Positions 9,300-19,638 of a stretch of DNA of 64,000 nt are shown here, piece after piece. Under the pieces are notes generated by a model. The model was not told the origin of the DNA. It searched no databases and saw only the letters and a list, made by a program, of their open reading frames with translations. How positions within the stretch are numbered: the first letter of the stretch is position 1; the number at the start of each line of letters is the position of its first letter. This DNA is from Flexivirga alba. GTDB lineage: Bacteria > Actinomycetota > Actinomycetes > Actinomycetales > Dermatophilaceae. The translations under genes and the position numbers were made by a program. The DNA is taken from NCBI RefSeq assembly GCF_042661025.1, contig NZ_JBHSWH010000001.1:4402001-4466000 (forward strand), in the 5' to 3' direction.

Positions 9300-9842
9300 T
9301 CAGGCACGGCGCACGATTCCGATGGCAGCGAACGGCACTACCCGATGCCCGGTGAGCGCCGTCGCTCGGCGCACCGCATCGGCCGGATGCTCGGCCAGAT
9401 CAACGTGATCGGCTCCGACCTTGTCGATCGTTCCGGTGGCAAGTCCACCTGCGATGTCATGGATCGCGACGGCTGCGCGGTCCCGCGCGATCGCGCGTAG
9501 CGCCACACCGACGCCGAACCGACGTCCCATCCCCCGGTCATCGTCGCTGCGAGTTGCCAGCCCGACCAGCGCGGTCACTGCCGCCATCGGCACCAGTGCC
9601 GCGTGTCGGCCGTGCTCCTGCACCAGCAGCCAGTCCTTGCCGAGGTCGTCCAGCGTGCCGCGCACCGAACCGGCACCGGTCATGACCGTGATCACGCTTC
9701 CGACCGACCGTGCCGCGCGGTCCAGCATCGTCACTTCCGCCTGCTCACGCCGGGTGCGGTCGGCGACCTCGGCCTGCAACTCCCGCCGCTGATCGGCGAG
9801 CAGTTGGGCCTCCAGATCCGCGAACAGGTCCTGCCAACGCAC
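9300..9842 (-). CDS. Conserved actinobacterial hypothetical protein
   Basis: 180 residues. The first 45 residues (MRWQDLFADLEAQLLADQ..., ELQAEVADRTRREQA) form an amphipathic helix. The rest is a small beta-rich domain with GSVITVMTGAGSVRGTLDDL and DWLLVQE, which looks like an SH3- or LSM-like barrel. I recognise the family as widespread in actinobacteria but not its function; it is sometimes labelled 'Fis family' without clear ground. It faces the small HTH gene, with 13 bases between stops. Confidence 0.65.
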   Translation of the reverse strand: MRWQDLFADLEAQLLADQRRELQAEVADRTRREQAEVTMLDRAARSVGSVITVMTGAGSVRGTLDDLGKDWLLVQEHGRHAALVPMAAVTALVGLATRSDDDRGMGRRFGVGVALRAIARDRAAVAIHDIAGGLATGTIDKVGADHVDLAEHPADAVRRATALTGHRVVPFAAIGIVRRA

Positions 9843-9885
9843 GCCGCAACCGTAGCGGGCCGCGCGGTCGCCGTGGACAACTGCA

Positions 9886-9960
9886 GATAGATGTGCTTAA
9901 GTGCATTTGTTGTCAGTTGATGTTGTTTTATACCTTTTAATTACTGATGATGCATCGCAG
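9886..9960. promoter_or_regulatory. AT-rich intergenic segment upstream of the LysM gene
   Basis: This stretch is much richer in A and T than its surroundings (for example TTTTATACCTTTTAATTA near 9926-9943). It separates the divergent 9300 gene from the repeat element and the LysM gene. It is a plausible promoter region for one or both sides; I cannot assign -35 and -10 boxes with confidence. Confidence 0.35.
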
Positions 9961-9965
9961 CACTG

Positions 9966-10067
9966 GCGCTAGTGCAGTGAGTCAGATATGGAGCAGTTAC
10001 GGATGTGGGCAAAGTTGCTGGTCAGGCGCGCCACGGCTGTAAGGCAACTTTGCACGCACCGCACTCG
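9966..10067 (+). repeat. Hairpin-bearing repeat element, copy A
   Basis: A ~102-bp sequence that recurs at 39127-39228 in the same orientation with about 83% identity and no gap (17 differences by hand alignment). It holds a perfect inverted repeat, GCAAAGTTGC (10009-10018) and GCAACTTTGC (10044-10053), around a 25-base loop, and the stem can extend outward with G-U pairs. It ends 13 bases before the LysM start codon, so if transcribed it would form a 5' leader hairpin. I do not match it to a known riboswitch or mobile element. Confidence 0.75.
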
Positions 10068-10080
10068 GAGAGGGGCGGAC

Positions 10081-10911
10081 ATGCACGACACAGGGATCAC
10101 CGGCGGATGGCACCGCGCACGAGCCACCGGACTGGGGGCGACCGCGGCACTGGTCATCCTTGTTGCGGCATACGCCGCCTGGGGCGGCATGCTCGGCGAG
10201 TTGCACCGTCTTGAGCGCCGCAGCACGGTGCACACCCCTGATGCACTCCCGGTGCTGTTCTGGGCGGCCCTGGTGCTCGCTCTCCTCTGGGCGGCGCTGC
10301 TGGTCGTGCTGGCCACCGCGACCCTGCTGGGCGCATCATCGGGCGGCAGTGGCGGTGACGACGGCAGCACCCGAGGCGACCGTCGCGCCGGCGGAATGAT
10401 CGGGCGGCTGGCCGCGATCCTGCTAGCAGTGACGGCGCTGTCCAGCTTGTCCACTGCGGCGCAGGCCTTTGCCGCTACGCCCTCAGCGGTTTCGACCAGC
10501 GTGGTGGCGACGACGTCGGCTATGGCGTCCGGCGTTGGCACGGCCGCCGATCAGGACACGAAACCCGTTGCTGCTACAAAAGATTCGTGCGGCGACGACA
10601 ATGCACCGACACCCGGCTGGGTGCCCGACAAGCCGACGCGCACCGACCAGGTCGCTCGCGACTGCGCTCCGCTGGTGACCGGCAAGCCGGTGGCCGACGA
10701 CTCCGGCGAGGTGGTCGTCCACCGCGGCGACACGCTCTGGTCGATCGCGGCAGCACATCTCGGGCCGCACGCCGACGCGCAGGCGATCGCCGCCGAGTGG
10801 CCGCACTGGTATGCCGCCAACCGCGACGTCATCGGCAACGACCCAGACCTACTTGCCGTCGGCACCCGGCTGCTGACACCGGACCACGCACTCGAAGGAA
10901 GCAACCGATGA
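10081..10911 (+). CDS. LysM-domain membrane protein
   Basis: 276 residues from ATG 10081 with GGAGAGGGG just upstream; an open frame from 9988 is an artefact that reads through the repeat. Membrane segments lie near residues 17-38, 58-82 and about 108-130. An Ala/Thr-rich linker leads to a C-terminal LysM-like domain (VVHRGDTLWSIAAAHLG...WYAANRDVIGNDPDLLAVGTRL), which binds peptidoglycan. It overlaps the next gene by ATGA. It likely sits in the cell membrane with its LysM part on the wall side. The leader carries repeat copy A. Confidence 0.75.
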   Translation: MHDTGITGGWHRARATGLGATAALVILVAAYAAWGGMLGELHRLERRSTVHTPDALPVLFWAALVLALLWAALLVVLATATLLGASSGGSGGDDGSTRGDRRAGGMIGRLAAILLAVTALSSLSTAAQAFAATPSAVSTSVVATTSAMASGVGTAADQDTKPVAATKDSCGDDNAPTPGWVPDKPTRTDQVARDCAPLVTGKPVADDSGEVVVHRGDTLWSIAAAHLGPHADAQAIAAEWPHWYAANRDVIGNDPDLLAVGTRLLTPDHALEGSNR

Positions 10912-11447
10912 GCACCGCGACTGCACAGCCCCTGCATCTGTCCCCCGCTTCGGGCTGGCAGCCGCCGGCCCTCGACGAATCCGCCGTCGACGTGCTCTAC
11001 GACGACGTCGTGGCCGCTTCCCGCGACCGGCGTCGCGGCTACTCGCAGCCGGCGCTGCGGGTGGTGCTCAACACCGGAGATGTCGATCCGCAGTTCGGCC
11101 CCCAGGCGACGCAGACACATCTGCTCCCCGAGCCACGCGCCTGGCTGCAGCGGATGGCCGGCGCGCTCCTGGAATGTATGACGGGGGTGCGCTCCACCAA
11201 CCAGATCGCCCGGTGGGTGAGCCCCCTCGTCGCCGAGCGCGTCAACGCCCGATCGGTGATCGCCAAGCGACGTGGCGCACGGCCGCTGCACCGGTCGCTG
11301 GTGCGCCGCGTGCACCTGTGTGAGCCCGATGACGGCGTCGTCGAGGCCAGCGTCGTCGTGCAGCACGACGGCCGCGTTCGGGCGATGGCCCTGCGCATGG
11401 TCGGTGTCGACGGTCGCTGGATAGTGACCGCGATGGAGCTGGGCTGA
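10908..11447 (+). CDS. Rv3235-like family protein
   Basis: 179 residues from ATG 10908, which overlaps the LysM stop (ATGA). The C-terminal half (RSLVRRVHLCEPDDGVVEAS, VRAMALRMVGVDGRWIVTAMELG) matches the actinobacterial Rv3235 family, found next to secA in related genomes. The segment LLECMTGVRSTNQIARWVSP is also family-typical. Function unknown; probably cytosolic, with an NTF2-like beta C-terminus. It converges on secA with three bases between the stops. Confidence 0.75.
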   Translation: MSTATAQPLHLSPASGWQPPALDESAVDVLYDDVVAASRDRRRGYSQPALRVVLNTGDVDPQFGPQATQTHLLPEPRAWLQRMAGALLECMTGVRSTNQIARWVSPLVAERVNARSVIAKRRGARPLHRSLVRRVHLCEPDDGVVEASVVVQHDGRVRAMALRMVGVDGRWIVTAMELG

Positions 11448-11450
11448 CGG

Positions 11451-14182
<2,732 letters not shown>

Positions 14183-14306
14183 AGATACTCCGAAGTAGTT
14201 GGACGACCGGTCCGGCCGTCACGACTTGTAGACAGACTCACCCATGCTAATGGTCGGGACCGGGTGCTGGGTTCCCGGCCGAGCCTCGTGTGATTTGCTG
14301 CCGGGC

Positions 14307-16007
14307 ATGCCGGTCTTCCCCGATGTCGTCCCGGAACTCACCGATGGTGCGGTCGTCCTGCGCGCGCACCGCGAGTCGGACCTGCCGCGCATCGTGGAAT
14401 TCGCCAACGATCCGCGCACTCGTGCGGGTGTGCCGCTCCCCTCGCCATACGGCATGGAGCAGGCGCGGGAGTTCCTCGACAAGGTCCGCACAACCTGGGA
14501 GTCCGGGACTCAGCACGGCGGCTGGGCGATCGAGGTGGACGGGCGCTGGGCCGGGTCGATCAACCTGCACCCGCGCGCAAGCGGCACCACGGAGATCGGG
14601 TACGGCGTGCACCCCGACGTCCGTGGTCGTGGCGTGACGACCGCCGCTGCCCGGCTGCTGGTGACGCACGCCTTCGAAGACCTCGGCCTGCGGACTGTTG
14701 TATGGCGGGCCGCCCAGGGCAACTGGGCCTCGCGACGGGTGGCGTGGTCGGTGGGTTTCATCCACGACGGCACCTGGCCGGCGACCCATGCGGGACCCGA
14801 CGGCACAGTCGTGGGCACCTGGTTCGGGCACCTTCACGCGGACGCGCCACGCAGCCCGCAGCTGCCGTGGCGGGAGCCAACTTTACTGGAGGGCAACGGG
14901 ATTCGGCTCCGCCCGTGGCGCGACACCGACGCACCTGACGAAGCATTGGATGAACCTTTAAGCCGTTTCATGCTCGGATCGGCGCCCGCGTCCGAGGACT
15001 TCGACGAATGGCTGCTCGGACGTCGCGAGCGTATGGCGGATGGCGAGGCCGTCGTGTGGTGCGTCGCCGACGCCACCACCGACCGGGCACTCGGCGGCAT
15101 CCAGCTCTTCCGGATGAACCTGCCGATGCTGCGCGGCAGCGCGAGGCTCGCCTACTGGCTACAGCCGTCCGCTCGGGGCCACGGGCATATTGCCACGGCG
15201 CTGGATCTGCTTGTGCCGCATGCGTTTTCACCGCCGAGCGATGGCGGACTCGGCCTGCGCCGGATCGGCGCCAATGTCGACGTGGAGAACCTCACCTCTC
15301 AGCGCGTGCTGCGCGCCGGTGGCTTCCGGGCCATCGGGACGACGTCGGGCCAGCCGGCATACGACGACGGGAGCGTGAGCGACGAGACCGAGTTCGAGTT
15401 GCTGGCGACCGATGACCGGGACTCACAGCGCAGGACCGCGATCCCGGTGCCGCCACTGCGGACCGCGCGACTGCTGCTGCGGGCATGGTCCGAGCACGAC
15501 GCCCCGGACGAGGAGCCGGCACCGGATGCACAAGCAGCCGCAGCGATGGGCATCGAGCCCCGGCCACCCGCCGCGTCATACGACCGCTGGCTGGCCGGGG
15601 AACGGCTGGACGGCCTGAAAGGAACGGCGATCGAGTGGTGCATCGCCGACGCCGAGAACGCGAGGCCGCTCGGTTCGATCGGGATACGTGGGCTGGGCTC
15701 TTCGTTGCGCAGCGGCACCATCGGCTACTGGCTCTATGACGACGCACGTGGCCGAGGACTGGCCGGCGAAGCACTGAAAGCCGTTGTAGAGCATGCTTTT
15801 TCGTCGGGCGGCCTCAACCTGCAGCGACTCGACGCCGCCACGGTGGACGGCAACCACTCCTCGATGCTGACGCTCGCATCGGCCGGCTTTCGGCAGTACG
15901 GACAGGACCACGATTCGTTCACCGCGTTGGACGGCACGGTCACCGACACCGCCTACTTCGAGCTGCTCTCGGTGGAGCACACCCGGCAGCCGGGAGACCC
16001 GGCCTGA
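14307..16007 (+). CDS. Triple GNAT-domain acetyltransferase
   Basis: 566 residues from ATG 14307. Three GNAT-like units follow one another, at about 1-180, 190-380 and 385-560. Each opens with a 'LRxWRxxDAPDE'-type strand (RAHRESD, RPWRDTDAPDE, RAWSEHDAPDE) and carries the acetyl-CoA loop region (GYGVHPDVRGRGVTTAAA, YWLQPSARGHGHIATALD, YWLYDDARGRGLAGEALK). GNAT proteins transfer an acetyl group from acetyl-CoA to an amine; the acceptor is unknown, and units 2 and 3 resemble RimJ/RimL-type enzymes. It is followed by a two-unit paralogue, which points to tandem duplication. Confidence 0.85.
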   Translation: MPVFPDVVPELTDGAVVLRAHRESDLPRIVEFANDPRTRAGVPLPSPYGMEQAREFLDKVRTTWESGTQHGGWAIEVDGRWAGSINLHPRASGTTEIGYGVHPDVRGRGVTTAAARLLVTHAFEDLGLRTVVWRAAQGNWASRRVAWSVGFIHDGTWPATHAGPDGTVVGTWFGHLHADAPRSPQLPWREPTLLEGNGIRLRPWRDTDAPDEALDEPLSRFMLGSAPASEDFDEWLLGRRERMADGEAVVWCVADATTDRALGGIQLFRMNLPMLRGSARLAYWLQPSARGHGHIATALDLLVPHAFSPPSDGGLGLRRIGANVDVENLTSQRVLRAGGFRAIGTTSGQPAYDDGSVSDETEFELLATDDRDSQRRTAIPVPPLRTARLLLRAWSEHDAPDEEPAPDAQAAAAMGIEPRPPAASYDRWLAGERLDGLKGTAIEWCIADAENARPLGSIGIRGLGSSLRSGTIGYWLYDDARGRGLAGEALKAVVEHAFSSGGLNLQRLDAATVDGNHSSMLTLASAGFRQYGQDHDSFTALDGTVTDTAYFELLSVEHTRQPGDPA

Positions 16008-16049
16008 AAACCCGTGGCAGCTACCTGCGACGCATGATTGGCTGCTGCC

Positions 16050-17204
16050 ATGGTCTCCGGTCCCGACGAAGTGACACCCGGCGCGCTTCAACCAACGGTG
16101 TTGCAAGGGCATGGCATCCGGCTTCGGCCGTGGCGGGACGACGATGTCGTTCAGGAGCCGGACGAGGCGAGCCGACTGATCGTGACGGATATGCAGCCCG
16201 GTCCGGCGGACTATGCCGAGTGGCTGCTGCAGCGACGTGAGCGGATGGCGCGAGGCCAGTGCGTCTTCTGGTGCATCGCCGACGAGACGACCGACGAGCC
16301 GCTCGGCTACATACAGATTCGCCACCTCGACATCGACTTCACCCGCGGCAACGGCGAACTCGGCTACTGGCTCTACCCGCAGGCTCGAGGTCGCGGCATC
16401 ATGTACGACGCCGTCGAACTCGTGCGGCGGCACGCCTTCACAGCGCGGGCGTCGGGCGGCCTCGGCCTGCATCGGCTGCAGGCCGGCACCGACATCGCCA
16501 ACTTCGCATCGGCCCGGGTCCTGCGTCGCGCTGGTTTCCGAATGTGGGGCATCGAACGATCGGTCCTCGCGCACGACGACCGCGAGCCGAGCGACGCACT
16601 CAACTGGGAGCTGCTCGCCGCGGATGACGTTGACGCACAGCGGGTTTCGCCGAACGTCATACCGACGATCGAGCTCGACGGCATACGCCTGCGGCCGTGG
16701 CGCGACGACGACGCCGCGCACCTGCCGGACGAAGCGGACGAGCTCGCCAAGCGGTATCTCCCGCTCGCCGCGCAGGTCACCAAGACATCCTTCGCCGGCT
16801 GGGTCGGGCGCCAACGACGATTCGTCGACGAGGGCCACGTCGTCCCGTGGTGCATCGCCGACGCGAGCACCGACGCGCCGCTCGGCAGCGTCGTGGTCTT
16901 CAACATCGGCGACCGCACAGCGACCTCTGGCGAGGTGGGCTACTGGTTGCTGCCTGCGGCACGCGGCCGCGGACTCGTCGCCGTTGCCTTGAAAACCGTT
17001 GTGGCACACGCGTTCTCGCCTGTGGATGCCGGCGGTCTCGGACTGACGAGGCTGTATGCCGAGACCGACCTGGACAATCACGCGTCCCGGTCGCTCCTAC
17101 GCGGTGCGGGCTTCCGGCAGTGGGGCCAGGACCGTCAGGCCTACACCGCCGCCGACGGCAGGATCACCGACGGCGCCTACTTCGAGCTCTTGGTCACCGA
17201 GTAG
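16050..17204 (+). CDS. Double GNAT-domain acetyltransferase, paralogue of the preceding gene
   Basis: 384 residues if started at ATG 16050; a TTG at 16038 is also in frame, and neither has a strong ribosome site. Two units (about 8-185 and 195-384) each open with GIRLRPWRDDD and carry a Gly-rich acetyl-CoA loop (YWLYPQARGRGIMYDA, YWLLPAARGRGLVAVA). The units resemble units 2 and 3 of the upstream protein closely, including the 'GLGL.RL.A.TD..N..S.RVLR.AGFR' stretch. The role is unknown beyond likely N-acetylation. It converges on the response-regulator gene. Confidence 0.8.
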   Translation: MVSGPDEVTPGALQPTVLQGHGIRLRPWRDDDVVQEPDEASRLIVTDMQPGPADYAEWLLQRRERMARGQCVFWCIADETTDEPLGYIQIRHLDIDFTRGNGELGYWLYPQARGRGIMYDAVELVRRHAFTARASGGLGLHRLQAGTDIANFASARVLRRAGFRMWGIERSVLAHDDREPSDALNWELLAADDVDAQRVSPNVIPTIELDGIRLRPWRDDDAAHLPDEADELAKRYLPLAAQVTKTSFAGWVGRQRRFVDEGHVVPWCIADASTDAPLGSVVVFNIGDRTATSGEVGYWLLPAARGRGLVAVALKTVVAHAFSPVDAGGLGLTRLYAETDLDNHASRSLLRGAGFRQWGQDRQAYTAADGRITDGAYFELLVTE

Positions 17205-17224
17205 CCGCTGTTGGTCGCGGTTGG

Positions 17225-17977
17225 TCAGTCGACGTCGTCCAGCCGCTCGTCGTGGTCGTCGATCAGTCCGCCGCGGACGGCATACAGGGCGGCCTGCATC
17301 CGGCTGCGCAGTTTCAGCTTGTCGAGGATGTTGCGCACGTGGTTCTTGACGGTGTTCTCGGCGATGAAGAGCTCTTCGCCGATTTTGCGGTTCGACCAGC
17401 CACGGGCGACCAGTCCGAGGACTTCCAGCTCGCGATCGGTGAGCTCACTGGCCGGCTCGTCTTCGTCGCGCGCGGGTGCGCCACGCACCACCGACGAATA
17501 CTCCGACATGAGTGTCGAGCCGAGTTCCGGTGACACCAGCGCCTGCCCGCCCGCGACGGAACGGATCGACGTCGGCAGCTCATCAGGCGCGATGTCCTTG
17601 AGCAGGTAGCCGATCGCCCCGGACTTCACCGCCTCGACCAGGTCGGAGTGCTCGTCGGAGGCGGTCAGCATGAGCACCTTGGTCTCCGGAAGTTGTGAGG
17701 TTATCTGTCGGCACACCCGCAGCCCGTTGCCGTCGGGCAGGAAGATGTCCAGGACGACGACGTCCGGCGCAGCAGCCACCGCCATCTCCAGCGCCTCGCT
17801 CGCGCTGCCGGTCTCACCGACGACCTCGATGTCGTCCTCCAGATCGAGGATCATCCGCAACCCGTGCCGGTAGATCTGGTAGTCCTCGACCAGCAGCACC
17901 CGGACCTTCTCGGAGCGCGCAGCAAGCGGGGCCGGTGCTGCACCGGCCCCGCCGCTCGTACGCGAAATCTCAGTCAC
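17225..17977 (-). CDS. NarL/FixJ-type response regulator (orphan)
   Basis: 250 residues, GTG start. A receiver domain (about 25-145) has the acidic pocket VEDYQ and phospho-acceptor Asp in VVVLDIFLPDGNG, with KDIAPDE at the conserved Lys. A LuxR-type HTH follows (LTDRELEVLGLVARGWSNRKIGEEL, residues 182-245; split here for reading). No kinase is adjacent. The position between secA and hpf-lpqB-mtrB-mtrA matches an orphan regulator at the same place in Streptomyces (SCO3008 by memory). Confidence 0.85.
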   Translation of the reverse strand: MTEISRTSGGAGAAPAPLAARSEKVRVLLVEDYQIYRHGLRMILDLEDDIEVVGETGSASEALEMAVAAAPDVVVLDIFLPDGNGLRVCRQITSQLPETKVLMLTASDEHSDLVEAVKSGAIGYLLKDIAPDELPTSIRSVAGGQALVSPELGSTLMSEYSSVVRGAPARDEDEPASELTDRELEVLGLVARGWSNRKIGEELFIAENTVKNHVRNILDKLKLRSRMQAALYAVRGGLIDDHDERLDDVD

Positions 17978-18010
17978 GTGTCCTTGTCATGCCTTTGGTC
18001 GTGTGTTCGT

Positions 18011-18652
18011 TCATGCTGTGTTCGCTGCGGGCGACTCCTCGACGATGTCGAGCTCGATGACGCCGTAGGACCAGCCACGCCGACGATAGACCACGCACGC
18101 TCTGCCGGTCTCGGCGTCCTGGTAGAGGTAGAAGTCGTGTCCTACCAACTCCATCTCGTTGAGCGCCTGGTCGACGCCCATCGGGGTGCTGGTGTGGACC
18201 TTCTCGCGAATGTGGATCGGGCAGTCCTCGTCACCGCCGACCTTCGCGACATCTGCGGGCAGTGGGTTGCTGTCCGCGTCCTCGGACGACGGCGGGAAAT
18301 TCAGTGTCGACGTCGCGTCGTGAACCGAGGTGGGTTGCTTTCTGCCACGGTGCACGCGGCGCTTGTCGCTCGTGCGACGCAGCCGCTCACCGAGTCGGGT
18401 CATCGCGACGTCGAGCGCGCCATACAGGTCGTCCGCGCTGGCTTCCGCGCGGATCACCGACCTCTTCGCGTGGCAGGTGATCTCTATGCGTTCCGCTTCC
18501 TTGGCCTGCCGTGGATTGGCCTCGTGCGTGACGACCACATCGCAGCGACTGACCCGGGGGTCGAGCTGAGGCACTTTGCTCAGCTTCTCTTCGATGTGCC
18601 GACGAAAACGCTCAGGGACCGTGACATGACGTCCGGTAACGGTGATCTCCAT
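18011..18652 (-). CDS. hpf: Ribosome hibernation promoting factor, long form
   Basis: 213 residues from ATG 18652 with AGGAGAG upstream; a longer in-frame start is less likely. The N-terminal domain (1-100: MEITVTGRHVTVPERFRRHI, with ADDLYGALDVAMTRLGERL) binds the small subunit. A linker follows, then the C-terminal dimerisation domain (about 150-213: GVDQALNEMELVGHDFYLY, YRRRGWSYGVIELD). Long HPF pairs two 70S ribosomes into inactive 100S particles in stationary or stressed cells. It sits between the orphan regulator and comF, as in other actinobacteria. Confidence 0.93.
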   Translation of the reverse strand: MEITVTGRHVTVPERFRRHIEEKLSKVPQLDPRVSRCDVVVTHEANPRQAKEAERIEITCHAKRSVIRAEASADDLYGALDVAMTRLGERLRRTSDKRRVHRGRKQPTSVHDATSTLNFPPSSEDADSNPLPADVAKVGGDEDCPIHIREKVHTSTPMGVDQALNEMELVGHDFYLYQDAETGRACVVYRRRGWSYGVIELDIVEESPAANTA

Positions 18653-18826
18653 GGTGCTCTCCTGGTCTCGACTGCAGTCGGTGAGGCGGGTCGGCATCCC
18701 TTATCGGCCGCTCGAACACCTCCTCCAGGAGGGCGGACAGAGCATCATGACGCGGTGTGTTGATCGCATGATGCGCTCCATGCACCGACGGTAGACCACA
18801 CACCGCCGGACGTAAACGGGTGTGCC

Positions 18827-19576
18827 TCAGACGCTCCGGCGTTGCGTCGCCGCGACGGTCGCTGCGACCACCTCGACCGCTCCTGCTGCGAGCAACGTCT
18901 CGCGGGCTTCGACCAGGGATGAGCCTGTGGTCACGATGTCGTCGATCACCACGCAGACCCGACCGGGGACGATCGCGCGCCCGGAGGCGGACAGCCGCAT
19001 CGCACCGCGCACGTTGACCGAACGCTCCTGTGCGCTCAGCCCGGCCTGGTCACGCCCGGTCCGAGCCACGCGCAGGATCCGCCGCAGCGTCAGCTGACGC
19101 GTTCGGCCGACGGCACGCCGCGCCAGCTCGACCGTCGGCTCCCGACCGCGTGCGCGGGTGGAGGTGGACCGACTCGGCATCGGCACCACGAGAAGTTGTT
19201 GCCCTCTGCGCAGCTCCTGCCGACAGGTGTCCTCGTCCTCCACGAGCGCAGCCAGCGCCGACCGTAACAACCGCGCAAGGTGCGGTCCGGCGTCGCCGCG
19301 GCCGGAATCCTTGAAGGCGCGCAGCAACTCGGCGATCGATCCGTCATACGGCGCCTGCGACCAGGTGATCGGAAATCCGGGCGGGCATGGTGTCGGTGTC
19401 GCCTCGAAAGGCTCCGCCTCGAGCGCGTCGTCCAACTCGGCGCGGCAGTGCTCGCAGAATGCGACGCGTTGCTCGCCGCATCCGGCGCAGGCACGCGGAA
19501 GCGCGAGGTCACAGATCTCCTGGAGCGCGGCGAGAGGCACCACGACAGGATCCAAGTCCTGGTTCGCCCCCGCCAT
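18827..19576 (-). CDS. comF: ComF family phosphoribosyltransferase-like protein
   Basis: 249 residues. The N-terminus has a zinc-ribbon type CAGCG...CEHC (about 30-45). The C-terminal part is a type I phosphoribosyltransferase fold with the PRPP loop VCVVIDDIVTTGSSL and the family motif RTGRDQAGLSAQERSVNVRG (20 residues). ComF is linked to DNA uptake in competent bacteria, but actinobacterial homologues are mostly uncharacterised. It lies between lpqB and hpf, a conserved order. Confidence 0.87.
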   Translation of the reverse strand: MAGANQDLDPVVVPLAALQEICDLALPRACAGCGEQRVAFCEHCRAELDDALEAEPFEATPTPCPPGFPITWSQAPYDGSIAELLRAFKDSGRGDAGPHLARLLRSALAALVEDEDTCRQELRRGQQLLVVPMPSRSTSTRARGREPTVELARRAVGRTRQLTLRRILRVARTGRDQAGLSAQERSVNVRGAMRLSASGRAIVPGRVCVVIDDIVTTGSSLVEARETLLAAGAVEVVAATVAATQRRSV

Positions 19577-19638
19577 ACCGACCGGGCCGGCCCGTGGACG
19601 ACCAGCACCGCCCCTGCAGGGTGTGGAGGACTACCCGG

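Noticed and set aside
10009..10053. Integron attC site in the repeat element
   Set aside because: The stem arms resemble inverted GTT/AAC cores, but the R/L box layout is absent and no integrase or cassette array is present.
9988..10080. Upstream start for the LysM gene
   Set aside because: The extra 31 residues are translated from the repeat element; ATG 10081 has its own strong ribosome site.
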